A stretch of DNA of 64,000 nucleotides, taken from contig CBDDBR010000011.1 in the NCBI GenBank assembly GCA_965225895.1, positions 558,001 to 622,000 on the forward strand, given 5' to 3'. This stretch comes from Endobugula sp965225895. GTDB lineage: Bacteria > Pseudomonadota > Gammaproteobacteria > Pseudomonadales > Cellvibrionaceae. The translations under genes and the position numbers were made by a program. Numbering within the stretch: the stretch's first letter is position 1; each line of letters starts with the position of its first letter. The notes beneath the pieces were generated by a model. That model was given only the letters and a program-made list of their open reading frames with translations. It was not told the DNA's origin and made no database searches. Below are positions 52,330-61,973 of the stretch, piece after piece.

Positions 52330-53867
52330 TGGCTAATGGTAAGCCTAGGGGCGGCAAGCCAACAACCCCGAACAAAAAAGTATCGACTAAAAAAGGGCGC
52401 AAGCAAGGAGAGTATCGATCAGATGCCGCAACGATTACGCCGTCGTCTTTATACGCTAAGCCTGTTGAAACAAAAGAACCTATATCATTACACATCGAAC
52501 GCTTGGCGGATGATGGTCGTGGTATTGCCGTAGAACATGGCAAAACCATATTTGTGACAGGCGCATTAGACGGTGAAACGGTACTAACAACCATGACCAA
52601 GCGCAGCCATAAATTTAATGAGGGTCGCGTTAAAAGTATTACTCATGCATCACCAGACCGCATTGTGCCACCGTGTGCTGTGTTTTCTCGTTGTGGCGGT
52701 TGTTCCGTGCAATACATGCCCTCTGAAAAACAGCTCGCCTTTAAACAAACCGCGGTGTTATCGCAATTATCTCGTTGGGCCAATATAAGCCCTCAGCAAT
52801 TAGTGCCTACAATCAGTGTTAAAGAATACGGCTATCGCCAGCGTGTACGTTTGGCGGTTGACTATGCAAAAGACGGCGAGCTGTTCTTAGGGTTTAGAGA
52901 AGAGGCAAGTCATCGTCTGGTGAATATCACCGCATGTGTTGTGCTTGAGCCAGCCCTACAAGCAGCGTTACCCATATTGCGTGAATGGTTGGGATCAATA
53001 AAAGCGCAGCTAGTAAGCCATATTGAGTTGGTCAATACAGAGACAACAATCACCGTTGTTGTTCGTCATACACGTGCCTTGCCAGAAACTAATCGCCACC
53101 CATTGGCTACATTGTTTGTGCAGGCTTCAATCACCGCCGAGGTGTATTTTCAGGGTGCAAAAAATGCGGTGTTAGAAAATGTGGCAGGTGAAACGGTAGA
53201 TCCCCGTATGGAATATGCGCTGGTATTACAACAACCGTTGGCATTGCGTTTTCATCCGCAAGATTTTATTCAATCAAATCTTGAGGTTAATCAGGCAATG
53301 GTGGCGCAAGCCTTAGATTTACTCGCCCCGCAGCCAACCGAGCATATTGTTGATCTATTTTGTGGCATTGGAAACTTTTCCTTGGCTATTGCGCAGCAGG
53401 CAAAGCATGTCACGGGTATTGAGGGTATTGATGCTATGGTCGGGCGCGCGCGCGATAATGCACAATATAATCAGCTCGATAATCTCACCTTTTTGGTGCA
53501 AGATTTGTCCGATGCATCATTTGATGCATCGGTAATCACTAATAATGTGCGTTTTTCTGCGCCATTATCGGTTGATGGATTGGTACTTGATCCCCCGCGT
53601 TCTGGTGCAAAAGAAATTTGTCAAAATATTAGGAAACTTTTACCGAAACGTATTGTCTACGTCTCTTGCGATTCTTCGACCTTTGCAAGAGATGCAAAGA
53701 TTTTAGTAGAAAATGGCTATGTTTTATCTCATTTGGGTTTGATGGATATGTTCCCTCAAACCTCGCATATTGAGCTGATGGCATTGTTTGTGCTTACAGG
53801 GAAGAAACCGAAAACATCGACTAATAAAGCGAAGTCGCGTCGTTCTAGAGTAGGATTAAAATTCTGA
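52329..53867 (+). CDS. rlmD: 23S rRNA (uracil-1939-C5) methyltransferase
   Basis: 512 residues. A basic N-terminal extension, TRAM domain (LHIERLADDGRGIAVEHGKT), 4Fe-4S cysteines (PPCAVFSRCGGCSVQYM and a later ACVVLEP), SAM site DLFCGIGNFSLAIAQ and nucleophile VSCDSSTFARDA. GTG at 52329 overlaps the cysM stop. E. coli RlmD is 433 residues; the excess is the basic N-terminus. Confidence 0.95.
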   Translation: MANGKPRGGKPTTPNKKVSTKKGRKQGEYRSDAATITPSSLYAKPVETKEPISLHIERLADDGRGIAVEHGKTIFVTGALDGETVLTTMTKRSHKFNEGRVKSITHASPDRIVPPCAVFSRCGGCSVQYMPSEKQLAFKQTAVLSQLSRWANISPQQLVPTISVKEYGYRQRVRLAVDYAKDGELFLGFREEASHRLVNITACVVLEPALQAALPILREWLGSIKAQLVSHIELVNTETTITVVVRHTRALPETNRHPLATLFVQASITAEVYFQGAKNAVLENVAGETVDPRMEYALVLQQPLALRFHPQDFIQSNLEVNQAMVAQALDLLAPQPTEHIVDLFCGIGNFSLAIAQQAKHVTGIEGIDAMVGRARDNAQYNQLDNLTFLVQDLSDASFDASVITNNVRFSAPLSVDGLVLDPPRSGAKEICQNIRKLLPKRIVYVSCDSSTFARDAKILVENGYVLSHLGLMDMFPQTSHIELMALFVLTGKKPKTSTNKAKSRRSRVGLKF

Positions 53868-53882
53868 GGTGATGGTACACCC

Positions 53883-56117
53883 ATGGTAAAAGTGCGAGCA
53901 GATTATCCTTTAATGGATAATGGTGAAATTGATATCACTCAGTGGGCGCAACGTGTTGCGTCTATTTCGGGTGGCAATGATTTTGCTCAACAACAATTAA
54001 TGACCGCGGCACAAATGTCGCAACATGCCGAGTTGAATGCCATAGGGCATCATCAATGGTCTAAGCACGCGAGTAGTTTTTTAACAGGCCTAGAAATGGT
54101 CGATATTCTCGCCGAACTACAACTTGATCAAGAAGCATTAGTGGCTGCGGTGGTATACCGTGGTGTACGTGAAGATAAAATTCCATTATCGGATATAGAA
54201 GAACGCTACGGTAAAAAAGTCAGTACGTTAGTTGATGGTGTATTGGGTATGGCGGCCATTAGCCACCTACGTAATGATTCCGACGAAACCGTTTTTGGGC
54301 AGCAATCTGCTGAGCAAACTGAAAACGTACGTAAAATGCTAGTGTCTATGGTTGATGATGTACGTGTCGCCTTAATCAAACTGGCAGAAAGAACCTGCGC
54401 TATTCGTGCGGTAAAAGAATCAAGTGATGAACGTAAACGAAAAGTGGCACGTGAAGTCTTTGATATTTACGCACCATTGGCACATCGTTTAGGTATAGGG
54501 CATATCAAGTGGGAATTAGAAGACTTAGGTTTTCGCTACCTAATGCCAGACGAGTATATGTCGATTGCTAAGTTGCTAGATGAAAAACGCTTAGATCGAC
54601 AAGACTATATTGACTACGTTGTTGAGAGTCTTAATACCCAAATTCAAAAAAATAATATTGATGCCGAAGTGTATGGCCGAGCCAAGCATATTTATAGCAT
54701 TTGGCGAAAAATGCAGCGTAAAAATATTGGTTTTTCTGAAGTATACGATATTCGGGCAGTACGAATCTTGGTGCCCAATACAAAAGATTGTTACGAAGTA
54801 TTAGGTATTGTGCATACCTTATGGCGCAATATTCCTAATGAATTTGATGATTATATTGCTGCACCGAAAGAAAATGGCTATCGCTCATTACATACCGCGG
54901 TGATAGGCCCAAATAATCGCGTGATTGAAGTGCAAATACGCTCTAACTCTATGCACGAAGAGGCAGAGTATGGCGTGTGCTCACACTGGCGTTATAAAGG
55001 CACAGATTCGTCATCCAGTGAAAACAGTTACGAGCAAAAGATTGAATGGCTGCGTCAAGTACTCGATTGGCATGAAGAATTGGGTGTGGATGCACTAACC
55101 GATGATTTAAGCCCTAGCGTTGAACAAGATCGTGTATATATTTTCACGCCCGATGGCCATGTGATTGATTTACCTTATCGTGCCACACCATTAGATTTTG
55201 CGTATCGGATACATACAGAAATAGGGCATCGTTGCCGAGGGGCAAAAATTAACGGTCGTATCGTGCCTTTAAATCATATTTTATCGACAGGTGATCAAGT
55301 CGAAATTCTTACTGGCAAGCAAGCCGTGCCGACACGCGATTGGTTAATGGATGGATTAGGTTATCTCAATACATCGCGTGCCAAGGCAAAAGTAAGGCAA
55401 TGGTTTGGTGAGCAAGCAAGAGAACAAAACATTGCCGATGGTCGCGCAATTTTAGATAAAGAATTAAAGCGCTTAGCGATTGGCGAGCTTAACTTTGAGG
55501 AGTTGCTGAGAGACCTTAAGCAAAAAGAACTAGATGATCTTTATGCTAGTGTTGGTTCGGGTAATATTAGTGTGTCGCAAGTGCTGAGAGCGGCAACAAA
55601 ATTATTAGCGCCCGAAGCGCCAGAGCAAACAGAAATTAATTTTTCTAATCCATCAAAAGCAACAACAGGTAACGATGTTTATATTGATGGTGTAGGTAAT
55701 TTATTAACTAATATTGCCCACTGTTGTAACCCATTACCCGGTGATGAAATTACAGGTTATATAACATTAAATCGTGGAGTATCGATTCACCGAAAAGACT
55801 GTCGTAATTTGTTGCAGTTAGCTACAGACGAGCCTGAGCGTATTATCCAAGTAGATTGGGGTGAGGCGCCACAGCAAACCTATACGGTAGAGGTAATTAT
55901 TGAAGCGATTGACCGTAGCGGTTTATTGCGCGATGTCACCGCAATACTTGATGCAGCGCATATTAATGTGACTGCGATGCAAACCTTATCCGATAAAGGT
56001 CAACATACCGTGGATATGGTGATCACTATAGAAATTCGCGATTTTGCGCACTTAAGCCATATTCTAAGCCGCTTTAATCAGTTACCTAATATTGCCTCTG
56101 CGCGCAGAAAGCATTAA
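53883..56117 (+). CDS. relA: (p)ppGpp synthetase RelA
   Basis: 744 residues. The hydrolase domain is degenerate (AAVVYRGVREDKIPLSDIEE in place of the HD box of SpoT), so this is the synthetase-only RelA. Synthetase G-loop and EXDD-type residues in VYGRAKHIYSIWRKM, DIRAVRILV, YIAAPKENGYRSLHTAVIG; TGS (YIFTPDGHVIDLPYRATPLD), Zn-finger/RIS (NIAHCCNPLPGDEITGY) and ACT (LLRDVTAILDAAHINV) domains follow. Ribosome-activated by uncharged tRNA in starvation. AGGTGA before ATG 53883. Confidence 0.96.
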   Translation: MVKVRADYPLMDNGEIDITQWAQRVASISGGNDFAQQQLMTAAQMSQHAELNAIGHHQWSKHASSFLTGLEMVDILAELQLDQEALVAAVVYRGVREDKIPLSDIEERYGKKVSTLVDGVLGMAAISHLRNDSDETVFGQQSAEQTENVRKMLVSMVDDVRVALIKLAERTCAIRAVKESSDERKRKVAREVFDIYAPLAHRLGIGHIKWELEDLGFRYLMPDEYMSIAKLLDEKRLDRQDYIDYVVESLNTQIQKNNIDAEVYGRAKHIYSIWRKMQRKNIGFSEVYDIRAVRILVPNTKDCYEVLGIVHTLWRNIPNEFDDYIAAPKENGYRSLHTAVIGPNNRVIEVQIRSNSMHEEAEYGVCSHWRYKGTDSSSSENSYEQKIEWLRQVLDWHEELGVDALTDDLSPSVEQDRVYIFTPDGHVIDLPYRATPLDFAYRIHTEIGHRCRGAKINGRIVPLNHILSTGDQVEILTGKQAVPTRDWLMDGLGYLNTSRAKAKVRQWFGEQAREQNIADGRAILDKELKRLAIGELNFEELLRDLKQKELDDLYASVGSGNISVSQVLRAATKLLAPEAPEQTEINFSNPSKATTGNDVYIDGVGNLLTNIAHCCNPLPGDEITGYITLNRGVSIHRKDCRNLLQLATDEPERIIQVDWGEAPQQTYTVEVIIEAIDRSGLLRDVTAILDAAHINVTAMQTLSDKGQHTVDMVITIEIRDFAHLSHILSRFNQLPNIASARRKH

Positions 56118-56126
56118 TCCTTACTC

Positions 56127-56954
56127 ATGTATTCTATTGATGACTTACTGACCTTAATGACTCGTTTACGGGAGCCCACGTATGGCTGCCCTTGGGATCA
56201 GGTGCAAACCTATAAAACGATTGCTCCGTCTACGCTAGAAGAGGCCTATGAGGTAGTGGATGCCATCGAGCAAGGTGATAAGCAGCAGTTGCGCGAAGAG
56301 TTAGGTGATTTGTTATTTCAGGTTATCTTTTATAGTGAGTTGGGGCGAGAAGAGTCAGCGTTTGATTTTTCATCTATTGTGTCAGAACTTACGGCAAAGC
56401 TTATTCGTCGGCATCCTCATGTCTTCCCCGAGGGCACATTAGATAGTCGTATATCGCCCAATACTTCTCAAGCAGAAAGAGACGAAGCTGAAGCCAATAT
56501 TAAAGCCTCATGGGAAGCCATTAAGCGGCAAGAGCGTGAAGCAAAAGGGCATGTGAGTTTGCTTGATGATGTGCCTAGTGCATTCCCTGCCGTGGTACGT
56601 GCGGCTAAGTTACAAAAGCGCGCAGCAGGTATTGGGTTTGATTGGCCGAATTCACACGGTGTTTACGATAAATTAGCGGAAGAGATTGCCGAGCTAAAGG
56701 TAGCCCAAGCAGATAACGATAAATCAGCAATGGAAGATGAGTTAGGTGATGTGTTGTTTAGTGCAATTAACTTATCTCGTCATTTAAAAATTGATCCTGA
56801 ATCGGCTTTAAGACGAGCCAATAGTAAGTTTGAGCAACGCTTCCGTGATATGGAACACCAAGCATTATTGGATAATGTTGATATCTCGACCTTAGATGAT
56901 CAACAATTAGATAGTCTTTGGCGCCAAGCGAAAGTGCGTCATCAAAAGTCGTAA
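56127..56954 (+). CDS. mazG: Nucleoside triphosphate pyrophosphohydrolase MazG
   Basis: 275 residues with two MazG repeats: CPWDQVQTYKTIAPSTLEEA with EExxD-type metal site (EELGDLLFQVIFYSELG) and a second in EDELGDVLFSAINLSRHL. It hydrolyses NTPs including dUTP and, in E. coli, lowers ppGpp-linked toxicity. Nine bases after relA. Confidence 0.95.
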   Translation: MYSIDDLLTLMTRLREPTYGCPWDQVQTYKTIAPSTLEEAYEVVDAIEQGDKQQLREELGDLLFQVIFYSELGREESAFDFSSIVSELTAKLIRRHPHVFPEGTLDSRISPNTSQAERDEAEANIKASWEAIKRQEREAKGHVSLLDDVPSAFPAVVRAAKLQKRAAGIGFDWPNSHGVYDKLAEEIAELKVAQADNDKSAMEDELGDVLFSAINLSRHLKIDPESALRRANSKFEQRFRDMEHQALLDNVDISTLDDQQLDSLWRQAKVRHQKS

Positions 56955-57297
56955 TATTCTACCAATCCCGTGAATAACACGTTTATTTCTGCATTTTTCC
57001 CTGCTTTTTTTATAATATTTGTTTTTTGACTTGAGTCGATTATTGGCAACGTGTTATCTTGTTTGGTCTGCTTTCTGTGTTACAGATCGATCAAAATATG
57101 GTCAGGGTGATGCTTGTTACTAGGTGCTCATCGTTTATAGCTCCACAGAAAGTTGCCTTTAGTCAGGGATATAATGCTAATAAAGCGGAAAAGGCTTCGA
57201 CCGTAAAGGCCGTCATTGATAGATAAGTTGTTGTGTTGGTAAATAGACCAATACAGCTAGAGAACATTAATTCAAAAGTGAATAGGAGTGGTTATCC
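56955..57297. other. Gene-free stretch upstream of adk
   Basis: 343 bases with no convincing gene. A 42-codon ORF (57098-57226) has no ribosome site. TTGGT-ACCAA at 57235-57250 is a small dyad. I see nothing else; it presumably holds the adk promoter and leader. Confidence 0.5.
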
Positions 57298-57951
57298 GTG
57301 CGAATTATATTATTAGGTGCCCCTGGTGCAGGTAAAGGTACACAGGCACAATTTATTACCGAAAAATTTGGTATTCCTCAAATTTCAACAGGTGATATGT
57401 TGCGTGCCGCAATAGGCGCTGGCACTGAGTTAGGTCTAAAAGTAAAAGATGTAATGGCATCGGGTGGATTAGTTTCTGATGATATTATTATTGCGTTGGT
57501 AAAAGAGCGCATTCAAGATGCTGATTGCGAGAACGGGTTTTTATTAGACGGTTTTCCTCGTACGATTCCTCAAGCCGAAGCGATGAAAGAAGCCGGTGTA
57601 ACCATTGATAATGTGGTAGAAATTCACGTAGAAGATGAAGAAATTGTTTCTCGTTTAAGTGGCCGCCGTGTACACCCAGCGTCGGGTCGTATTTATCATG
57701 TTGTTTATAATCCACCAAAAACAGAAGGTGTGGATGATGAAACTGGCGAAGCGTTAATTCAACGTGAAGACGACCAAGAAGCAACCATTCGTAACCGTTT
57801 AGATGTTTACCATCAGCAGACTGAGCCTTTGGTTGAGTTTTATAAAAACATTGGCGAGCAAGCAGGTGCACCAGCTCCAGGTTATGTTCGTGTTAATGGC
57901 GTAGGTGACGTTGCTGATATTAAAGCACAGTTATTTGAAGCATTATCTTAA
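57298..57951 (+). CDS. adk: Adenylate kinase
   Basis: 217 residues from GTG 57298 (AGGAG upstream). P-loop GAPGAGKGTQAQFI, NMP-bind ISTGDMLRAAIGAG, DGFPRTIPQAEAM, LID GRRVHPASGRIYHVVYNPP. Interconverts ATP+AMP with 2 ADP. Strong terminator follows. Confidence 0.97.
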   Translation: MRIILLGAPGAGKGTQAQFITEKFGIPQISTGDMLRAAIGAGTELGLKVKDVMASGGLVSDDIIIALVKERIQDADCENGFLLDGFPRTIPQAEAMKEAGVTIDNVVEIHVEDEEIVSRLSGRRVHPASGRIYHVVYNPPKTEGVDDETGEALIQREDDQEATIRNRLDVYHQQTEPLVEFYKNIGEQAGAPAPGYVRVNGVGDVADIKAQLFEALS

Positions 57952-57994
57952 TCGTATGCTCTTGTCTTATGCTTAATCGCATAAGGTGAAAAAA

Positions 57995-58024
57995 AGCGAA
58001 CGTTAATCACGTTCGCTTTTTTTA
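57995..58024. terminator. Bidirectional intrinsic terminator after adk
   Basis: AGCGAACGT (57995-58003), loop TAATC, ACGTTCGCT (58009-58017), then T8; A run on the other side serves the convergent response-regulator gene. Confidence 0.92.
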
Positions 58025-58061
58025 TGGGGGTTTGTTATTAAAAATACACACTTTTTTGTAT

Positions 58062-58760
58062 TTATGGATCGTATCGGTATCCCACGCCATGCACTGTGCT
58101 AATAATACTTTTTGTTTTTGCGTCGTGGTTATCGATTTTTTTTCGTAATGAAGACACGTATTGATCAAGAGCGCGACTGTTTGGCATAAATGTTCGCCCC
58201 CAGCATTCGTCAAAAACTTTATCTCTATTTAATACTTGCCCTGCATGACTGTATAGCAAACGTAAAATACGCACGTCACGTTCAGTTAATTCTATTGTTG
58301 TATCATCGCGAAACGCACGTAGTGCTGTAGCGTCGATCGTTAAGTCGTGCATTGTAAAACTGGTATGAGATTTTCTTGTTTGGCTCGGCTGCGATTTGGC
58401 CGTGCGTTTGTAAATAGCTTTTATGCGGGCAATTAATTCTCTAGGGCCAAAAGGTTTTAATAGATAATCGTCGGCGCCACATTCAAACCCGAGTACGCGA
58501 TCAATTTCTTCAGCCCGAGCACTCAACATTAAAATAGGGGTATCGCTATCCACGTCACGTACCTGCTTACATAGCGTGTAACCGTCATCTGGTTTTTCTA
58601 GCATAATGTCGAAAATACAAAAATCAGGTTTTTTGTGTAAATATAATTCAAAACCTAGTGAAATATTGTGGCAGGCAATTACATCAAAGCCTTCTAGCTT
58701 GAGTAAGTCTTCTAATCCGCTGCGTAAATTGTCGTCGTCTTCGACGATAAGAATTTTCAT
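58062..58760 (-). CDS. OmpR/PhoB-family response regulator
   Basis: 232 residues. Receiver domain with acidic pocket (ILIVEDDDNLRSGLEDLLKL), phospho-acceptor in DFCIFDIMLEKPDDGYTLC and Lys in YLLKPFGPRELIARI; winged-helix DNA-binding C-terminus (LTERDVRILRLLYSHAGQVL, NSRALDQYVSSLRKKID, STVHGVGYRY). Its start overlaps the sensor-kinase stop by four bases (ATGA), so the pair is co-translated. Targets unknown. Confidence 0.94.
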   Translation of the reverse strand: MKILIVEDDDNLRSGLEDLLKLEGFDVIACHNISLGFELYLHKKPDFCIFDIMLEKPDDGYTLCKQVRDVDSDTPILMLSARAEEIDRVLGFECGADDYLLKPFGPRELIARIKAIYKRTAKSQPSQTRKSHTSFTMHDLTIDATALRAFRDDTTIELTERDVRILRLLYSHAGQVLNRDKVFDECWGRTFMPNSRALDQYVSSLRKKIDNHDAKTKSIISTVHGVGYRYDP

Positions 58761-60328
58761 GGTTGTTTAACCTTTAGTGAGACAATAAATTTAGCCCCTG
58801 GATCTGTGTTTTCAACATGTATATCACCCCCGTTGAGTCTTGCAAGGTGACGTACCGCTGCCAAGCCTAGACCAAACCCTCGTTTATCTCGATGTTTTCC
58901 ACGATAGTTGGCTTTAAATATTAATTCTTGTTCATCATCAGGGATGCCAGAGCCGTCATCCTGAACAGTAATATATAGCGTATCCTGTTGTAGTGATGTG
59001 GTTAAATATATATTGCCTTTGCCACCATATTTAGAGGCATTATCGAGTAATTGCAATATAATAGATTCTAATGCCATGCGATCAAATAAAAGAGCGTGAG
59101 GCACATCACCTGTGAATATAACGTCGCATTGTCTTTTTGCCAAAAATGCTGAAAAGCGTGAGAGTAGAGTGCCTATGATGGTATCGGGATGCCCGAGTTC
59201 TTGTTTAACGCTTTCTTCTTCGCCTTGTGCAACAGCGATTGCAATATTGCTGACTCGCGACAGTCTATCTGTTTCACTTTGAATGATATCGGCATATTTA
59301 TTTACATCATTTACATCATCGGCTCTGCGTTTTAATAAATCTGCATAGAGTGCTAGGTTGGCGAGTGGTGTATGTAATTCATGGGAAAGCTTAGCTGCTA
59401 ATTCGGAGCGAGCAATATTTTTTTTGAGTTTGATTTGTTGTTGACGATAAAAAAATAATACCAAAGATACCCAGCTCAATAATAAAGAGATCACAATAAT
59501 AAAGACAATAAAAGACCAGCGTAAAGCGCTGGTTGAGTTATTAAGTAGTTGGCCGTGTAATTGCCATTCTTGAAGGGGAAAACTTAATGAATGGTGGTAG
59601 TTTGGATCGTCTATGGGGCGTGTTTGCGGGTAACCAATATATTCGCCGTAGGGCCCTGTGATGGATAAATTCCATTGTGGGTGTGATGTTTGATATTGGT
59701 TAATCACATGCTGAAGTTGCTGGGTGAGTTCTTCAGGTTTTGATAATAAGCATGTGTCATAACCTGATGCCAATGATTGACAGTAAAAAATAGATTGTAG
59801 AGACGAATTAGGTGCAATGCTCGTTAGTGTTTGAAAGGTATTGCCATTTTTAATTTGAGGTAGCGCTGTAGAAAGTAAACCATTGAGTAGTGATACCATG
59901 ACTTTTTCAGGTAGCATCATATGGTTAGTGTCTTCAGGTGGAAATATACGTTGTTTGTCTTTATAAACGGCAATAAAGCCAATCTCTCCATCGAACACCA
60001 TTTTTCTGGGTGCATCTATGGGGTTGCTATTGATCGCTTTTTTGACATCGCTTAATAATTCTTCTGTCGTGATATTAATGGTGTGTTGAATGTTGTTATC
60101 AACTTCTTGTAAAAAATGTAGGCTGGCTTTTTCGCGGGTATTTTCAAGGTCTTTGTATTCTAAGTACAGCGTTTTAATCGCAAGAAAGCCAACAATAAAA
60201 ATAGGCATACCAATCAATAAACCAAGCATTAACGAATGACTTATACCTAAGCGGGTATTGATAAAACCACGGTTCTTAGGGTTAAGTATTTTATAGTTAT
60301 TGAAGGTATGTCTAATCAATTTATGCAT
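58757..60328 (-). CDS. Membrane sensor histidine kinase
   Basis: 523 residues from ATG 60328, which overlaps the cupin stop by eight bases. Membrane helices at about 32-53 and 269-294 enclose a periplasmic domain of roughly 215 residues with three cysteines and no recognised fold. H-box SELAAKLSHELHTPLANLA with His317; N-box DNASKYGG; G-boxes DDGSGIPDDEQ and GFGLGLAAVRHLARLNGGD. HAMP is not evident. Ligand unknown. The operon order cupin-kinase-regulator suggests the cupin and kinase act together. Confidence 0.93.
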   Translation of the reverse strand: MHKLIRHTFNNYKILNPKNRGFINTRLGISHSLMLGLLIGMPIFIVGFLAIKTLYLEYKDLENTREKASLHFLQEVDNNIQHTINITTEELLSDVKKAINSNPIDAPRKMVFDGEIGFIAVYKDKQRIFPPEDTNHMMLPEKVMVSLLNGLLSTALPQIKNGNTFQTLTSIAPNSSLQSIFYCQSLASGYDTCLLSKPEELTQQLQHVINQYQTSHPQWNLSITGPYGEYIGYPQTRPIDDPNYHHSLSFPLQEWQLHGQLLNNSTSALRWSFIVFIIVISLLLSWVSLVLFFYRQQQIKLKKNIARSELAAKLSHELHTPLANLALYADLLKRRADDVNDVNKYADIIQSETDRLSRVSNIAIAVAQGEEESVKQELGHPDTIIGTLLSRFSAFLAKRQCDVIFTGDVPHALLFDRMALESIILQLLDNASKYGGKGNIYLTTSLQQDTLYITVQDDGSGIPDDEQELIFKANYRGKHRDKRGFGLGLAAVRHLARLNGGDIHVENTDPGAKFIVSLKVKQP

Positions 60329-60767
60329 TGCTTGCCTTATGTAATGCAATGACATCTGCCATGGTAATTTGCCCCACAACATTTTCATCATCATCTAATA
60401 CTTCATACAGTGCACCATCAAGTGGTGTATCACCGCCTCTTACGCTAAATAATACAATAGCGCCGTTATCGCCACCACATTCTCTGTGAGGGTTAATATC
60501 GCCAGGGTTTGTTTTATATATGCCTGCGGCTCTGGTCTCTTTTAGATGCCCGTTAGGCTCGTATAAATGGTGCTCGCCTTGAATAACCAATGTTTTGTTT
60601 AACGCTATATGCCGATGAAGAAAAATTTGTTTGTTGGCTTCAAACTTGAAAATAACATCGGCAATATTATTTTCAAGGTCAATATCAAGCACTGAATATA
60701 AAAAATGTTTAAAGTCACCCAGTGTTTGCCAATTTACTTGGCTGTCGTCAAAGTTATATTGTATCAC
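60321..60767 (-). CDS. Cytoplasmic cupin-like protein in a two-component operon
   Basis: 148 residues, no signal peptide. Cupin fold suggested by FLHRHIALNKTLVIQGEHHLYE (quoted in part: FLHRHIALNK, then VIQGEHHLYEP), KTNPGDINPHRECGGDNG and AIVLFSVRGG; the first histidine pair, a glutamate and the later HREC could bind metal. The stop overlaps the sensor-kinase ATG by eight bases. Genes of this shape are known as quercetinase/acetylacetone-cleaving or regulatory cupins, but which applies here is unclear. I regard it as a possible accessory sensor. Confidence 0.7.
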   Translation of the reverse strand: MIQYNFDDSQVNWQTLGDFKHFLYSVLDIDLENNIADVIFKFEANKQIFLHRHIALNKTLVIQGEHHLYEPNGHLKETRAAGIYKTNPGDINPHRECGGDNGAIVLFSVRGGDTPLDGALYEVLDDDENVVGQITMADVIALHKASNA

Positions 60768-60795
60768 TAGCCGAATTCATATACTAACCGCGACA

Positions 60796-60812
60796 CCTCG
60801 CTATGAATAAAC
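60796..60812 (+). repeat. 17-bp direct repeat, left copy
   Basis: CCTCGCTATGAATAAAC at 60796-60812; an identical copy is at 61785-61801, just outside the right IS end. The left copy contains the original transposase ATG. Confidence 0.85.
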
Positions 60813-61741
60813 CTATGAAGAAAGAATAACGTTTTCCACCCTCAAACGGCAAGGTCTATCTATTAGAAAAATAGCCCGCATGATGGGAAGGCATTTTTCA
60901 ACCTTATACAGAGAGCTAGCACGCAATCGTTGCTTTATCATTGATGGTGCCTACAGACCAAGCAAGGCACAGTACCGAACCGTAGCTAGGCGTAAACGTT
61001 CAAGACGTAATCGGCACTACAAGCCTTGTGACTTTAAGATAGTCAGGCGATTACTCAAACGAAGATTAAGTCCAGAGCAAATCGTTGGCGTTATTCGTCG
61101 TTTCCAGTTAATGACTCGACCATTAAGCCATGAAACCATCTACCAATATATTTGGCGTGATAAAGCGAACGGAGGTAATCTTTGGACATACCTACGCCAA
61201 TCGTCAAAGATACGAAGAAAGCGCTATAAAGCCTATGATAGCCGAGGCCGTTTAGCTAACAAGCGACATATATCAGAACGGCCAGCCAGCGTAGAAACTC
61301 GTAAATATAAAGGGCATTGGGAGATTGATACCGTTCATGGACGCGGCAGCAACCACTGTATTGTCACGTTACTTGAACGCAAGACGGGTTATGTCATGAT
61401 TGGGAAAATTTCTGACAAATCAGCCGCTGCTGTCAATAAAAAAACTCTGGGTTTGATTCATCGTGGTCATTTCAAAACGATCACGGCCGATAATGGAACA
61501 GGTTTCATCAATATAAAAAAATAGAGGAAAGGCACCCTGTAGTTTTACTTTGCGCTACCATTCTTGGGAAAGAGGAAGCAACGAACATGTGAACGGATTA
61601 ATTCGGCAGTACCTTCCCAAAACAAAGAGCATGGAAAACGTTACACAACAACAATGTGATCGAATTGCTACCGCATTAAATACACGCCCAAGAAAACGGT
61701 TTAATTATAAAACACCAGAGGAGATGTACCATGGTATTTAA
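60803..61741 (+). pseudogene. IS30-family transposase, three frame disruptions
   Basis: The product reads through with three corrections, each one missing base in a homopolymer. (1) ATG 60803 AATAAACC lacks one A to run into ACC TAT GAA GAA AGA (MNKTYEERITFSTLKRQG). (2) Near 61510 ATAAAAAAATAG lacks one A before IEERHPV. (3) Near 61545 the T run of GTTTTACTTTG lacks one T before RYHSWERGSNEHVNGLIRQY. IS30 motifs are clear: helix-turn-helix GLSIRKIARMMGRHFSTLYR, DDE segments WEIDTVHGRG, ITADNGT and the final E in GSNEHVNG. As given it cannot make a full transposase. Confidence 0.85.
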
Positions 61742-61784
61742 CCATTATTGTCGCGCTTCAAACTTGATACTAGGCTATTAAAAC

Positions 61785-61801
61785 CCTCGCTATGAATAAA
61801 C
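61785..61801 (+). repeat. 17-bp direct repeat, right copy
   Basis: CCTCGCTATGAATAAAC, identical to 60796-60812. It may be a remnant of a second copy of the IS left end. Confidence 0.85.
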
Positions 61802-61973
61802 TGAGTGCATAGAATTGCAGTTAGGTTATTGGGGTCTTGTAGGCAATTTAATTGTAAGTTTTTTGTAAGTGTTGGGTGGTGTATTGTTTAGATGTTTAGT
61901 AGGAAGGCAAGTAGGCAGGGAGACAGGCGGGCGGGTAGAGTCAAAGTCCGTTGACTCATGTCGAATACAATAA

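Larger units (their letters stand above)
60785..61764 (+). mobile_element. Degenerate IS30-family insertion sequence
   Basis: About 0.98 kb containing a broken IS30 transposase. Possible ends: CTAACCGCGACAC (about 60784-60796) and, inverted, the region around TTGTCGCGCTTCAAAC (61748-61763), sharing CGCGACA and flanking bases. Exact ends and a target duplication could not be fixed by eye. It lies between the cupin/two-component operon and a Sel1-like gene, interrupting no visible gene. Confidence 0.75.

Noticed and set aside
57098..57226. 42-codon ORF in the leader of adk
   Set aside because: No ribosome site, no recognisable sequence, and composition like the surrounding gene-free DNA.
57235..57250. 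TTGGT-ACCAA dyad before adk as an operator
   Set aside because: Too short and without partner evidence; left as part of the intergenic note.
61890..61935. Purine-rich AGGC/GGGA stretch downstream of the IS as an ordered tandem repeat
   Set aside because: Units are irregular; it is low-complexity sequence and not a countable repeat.
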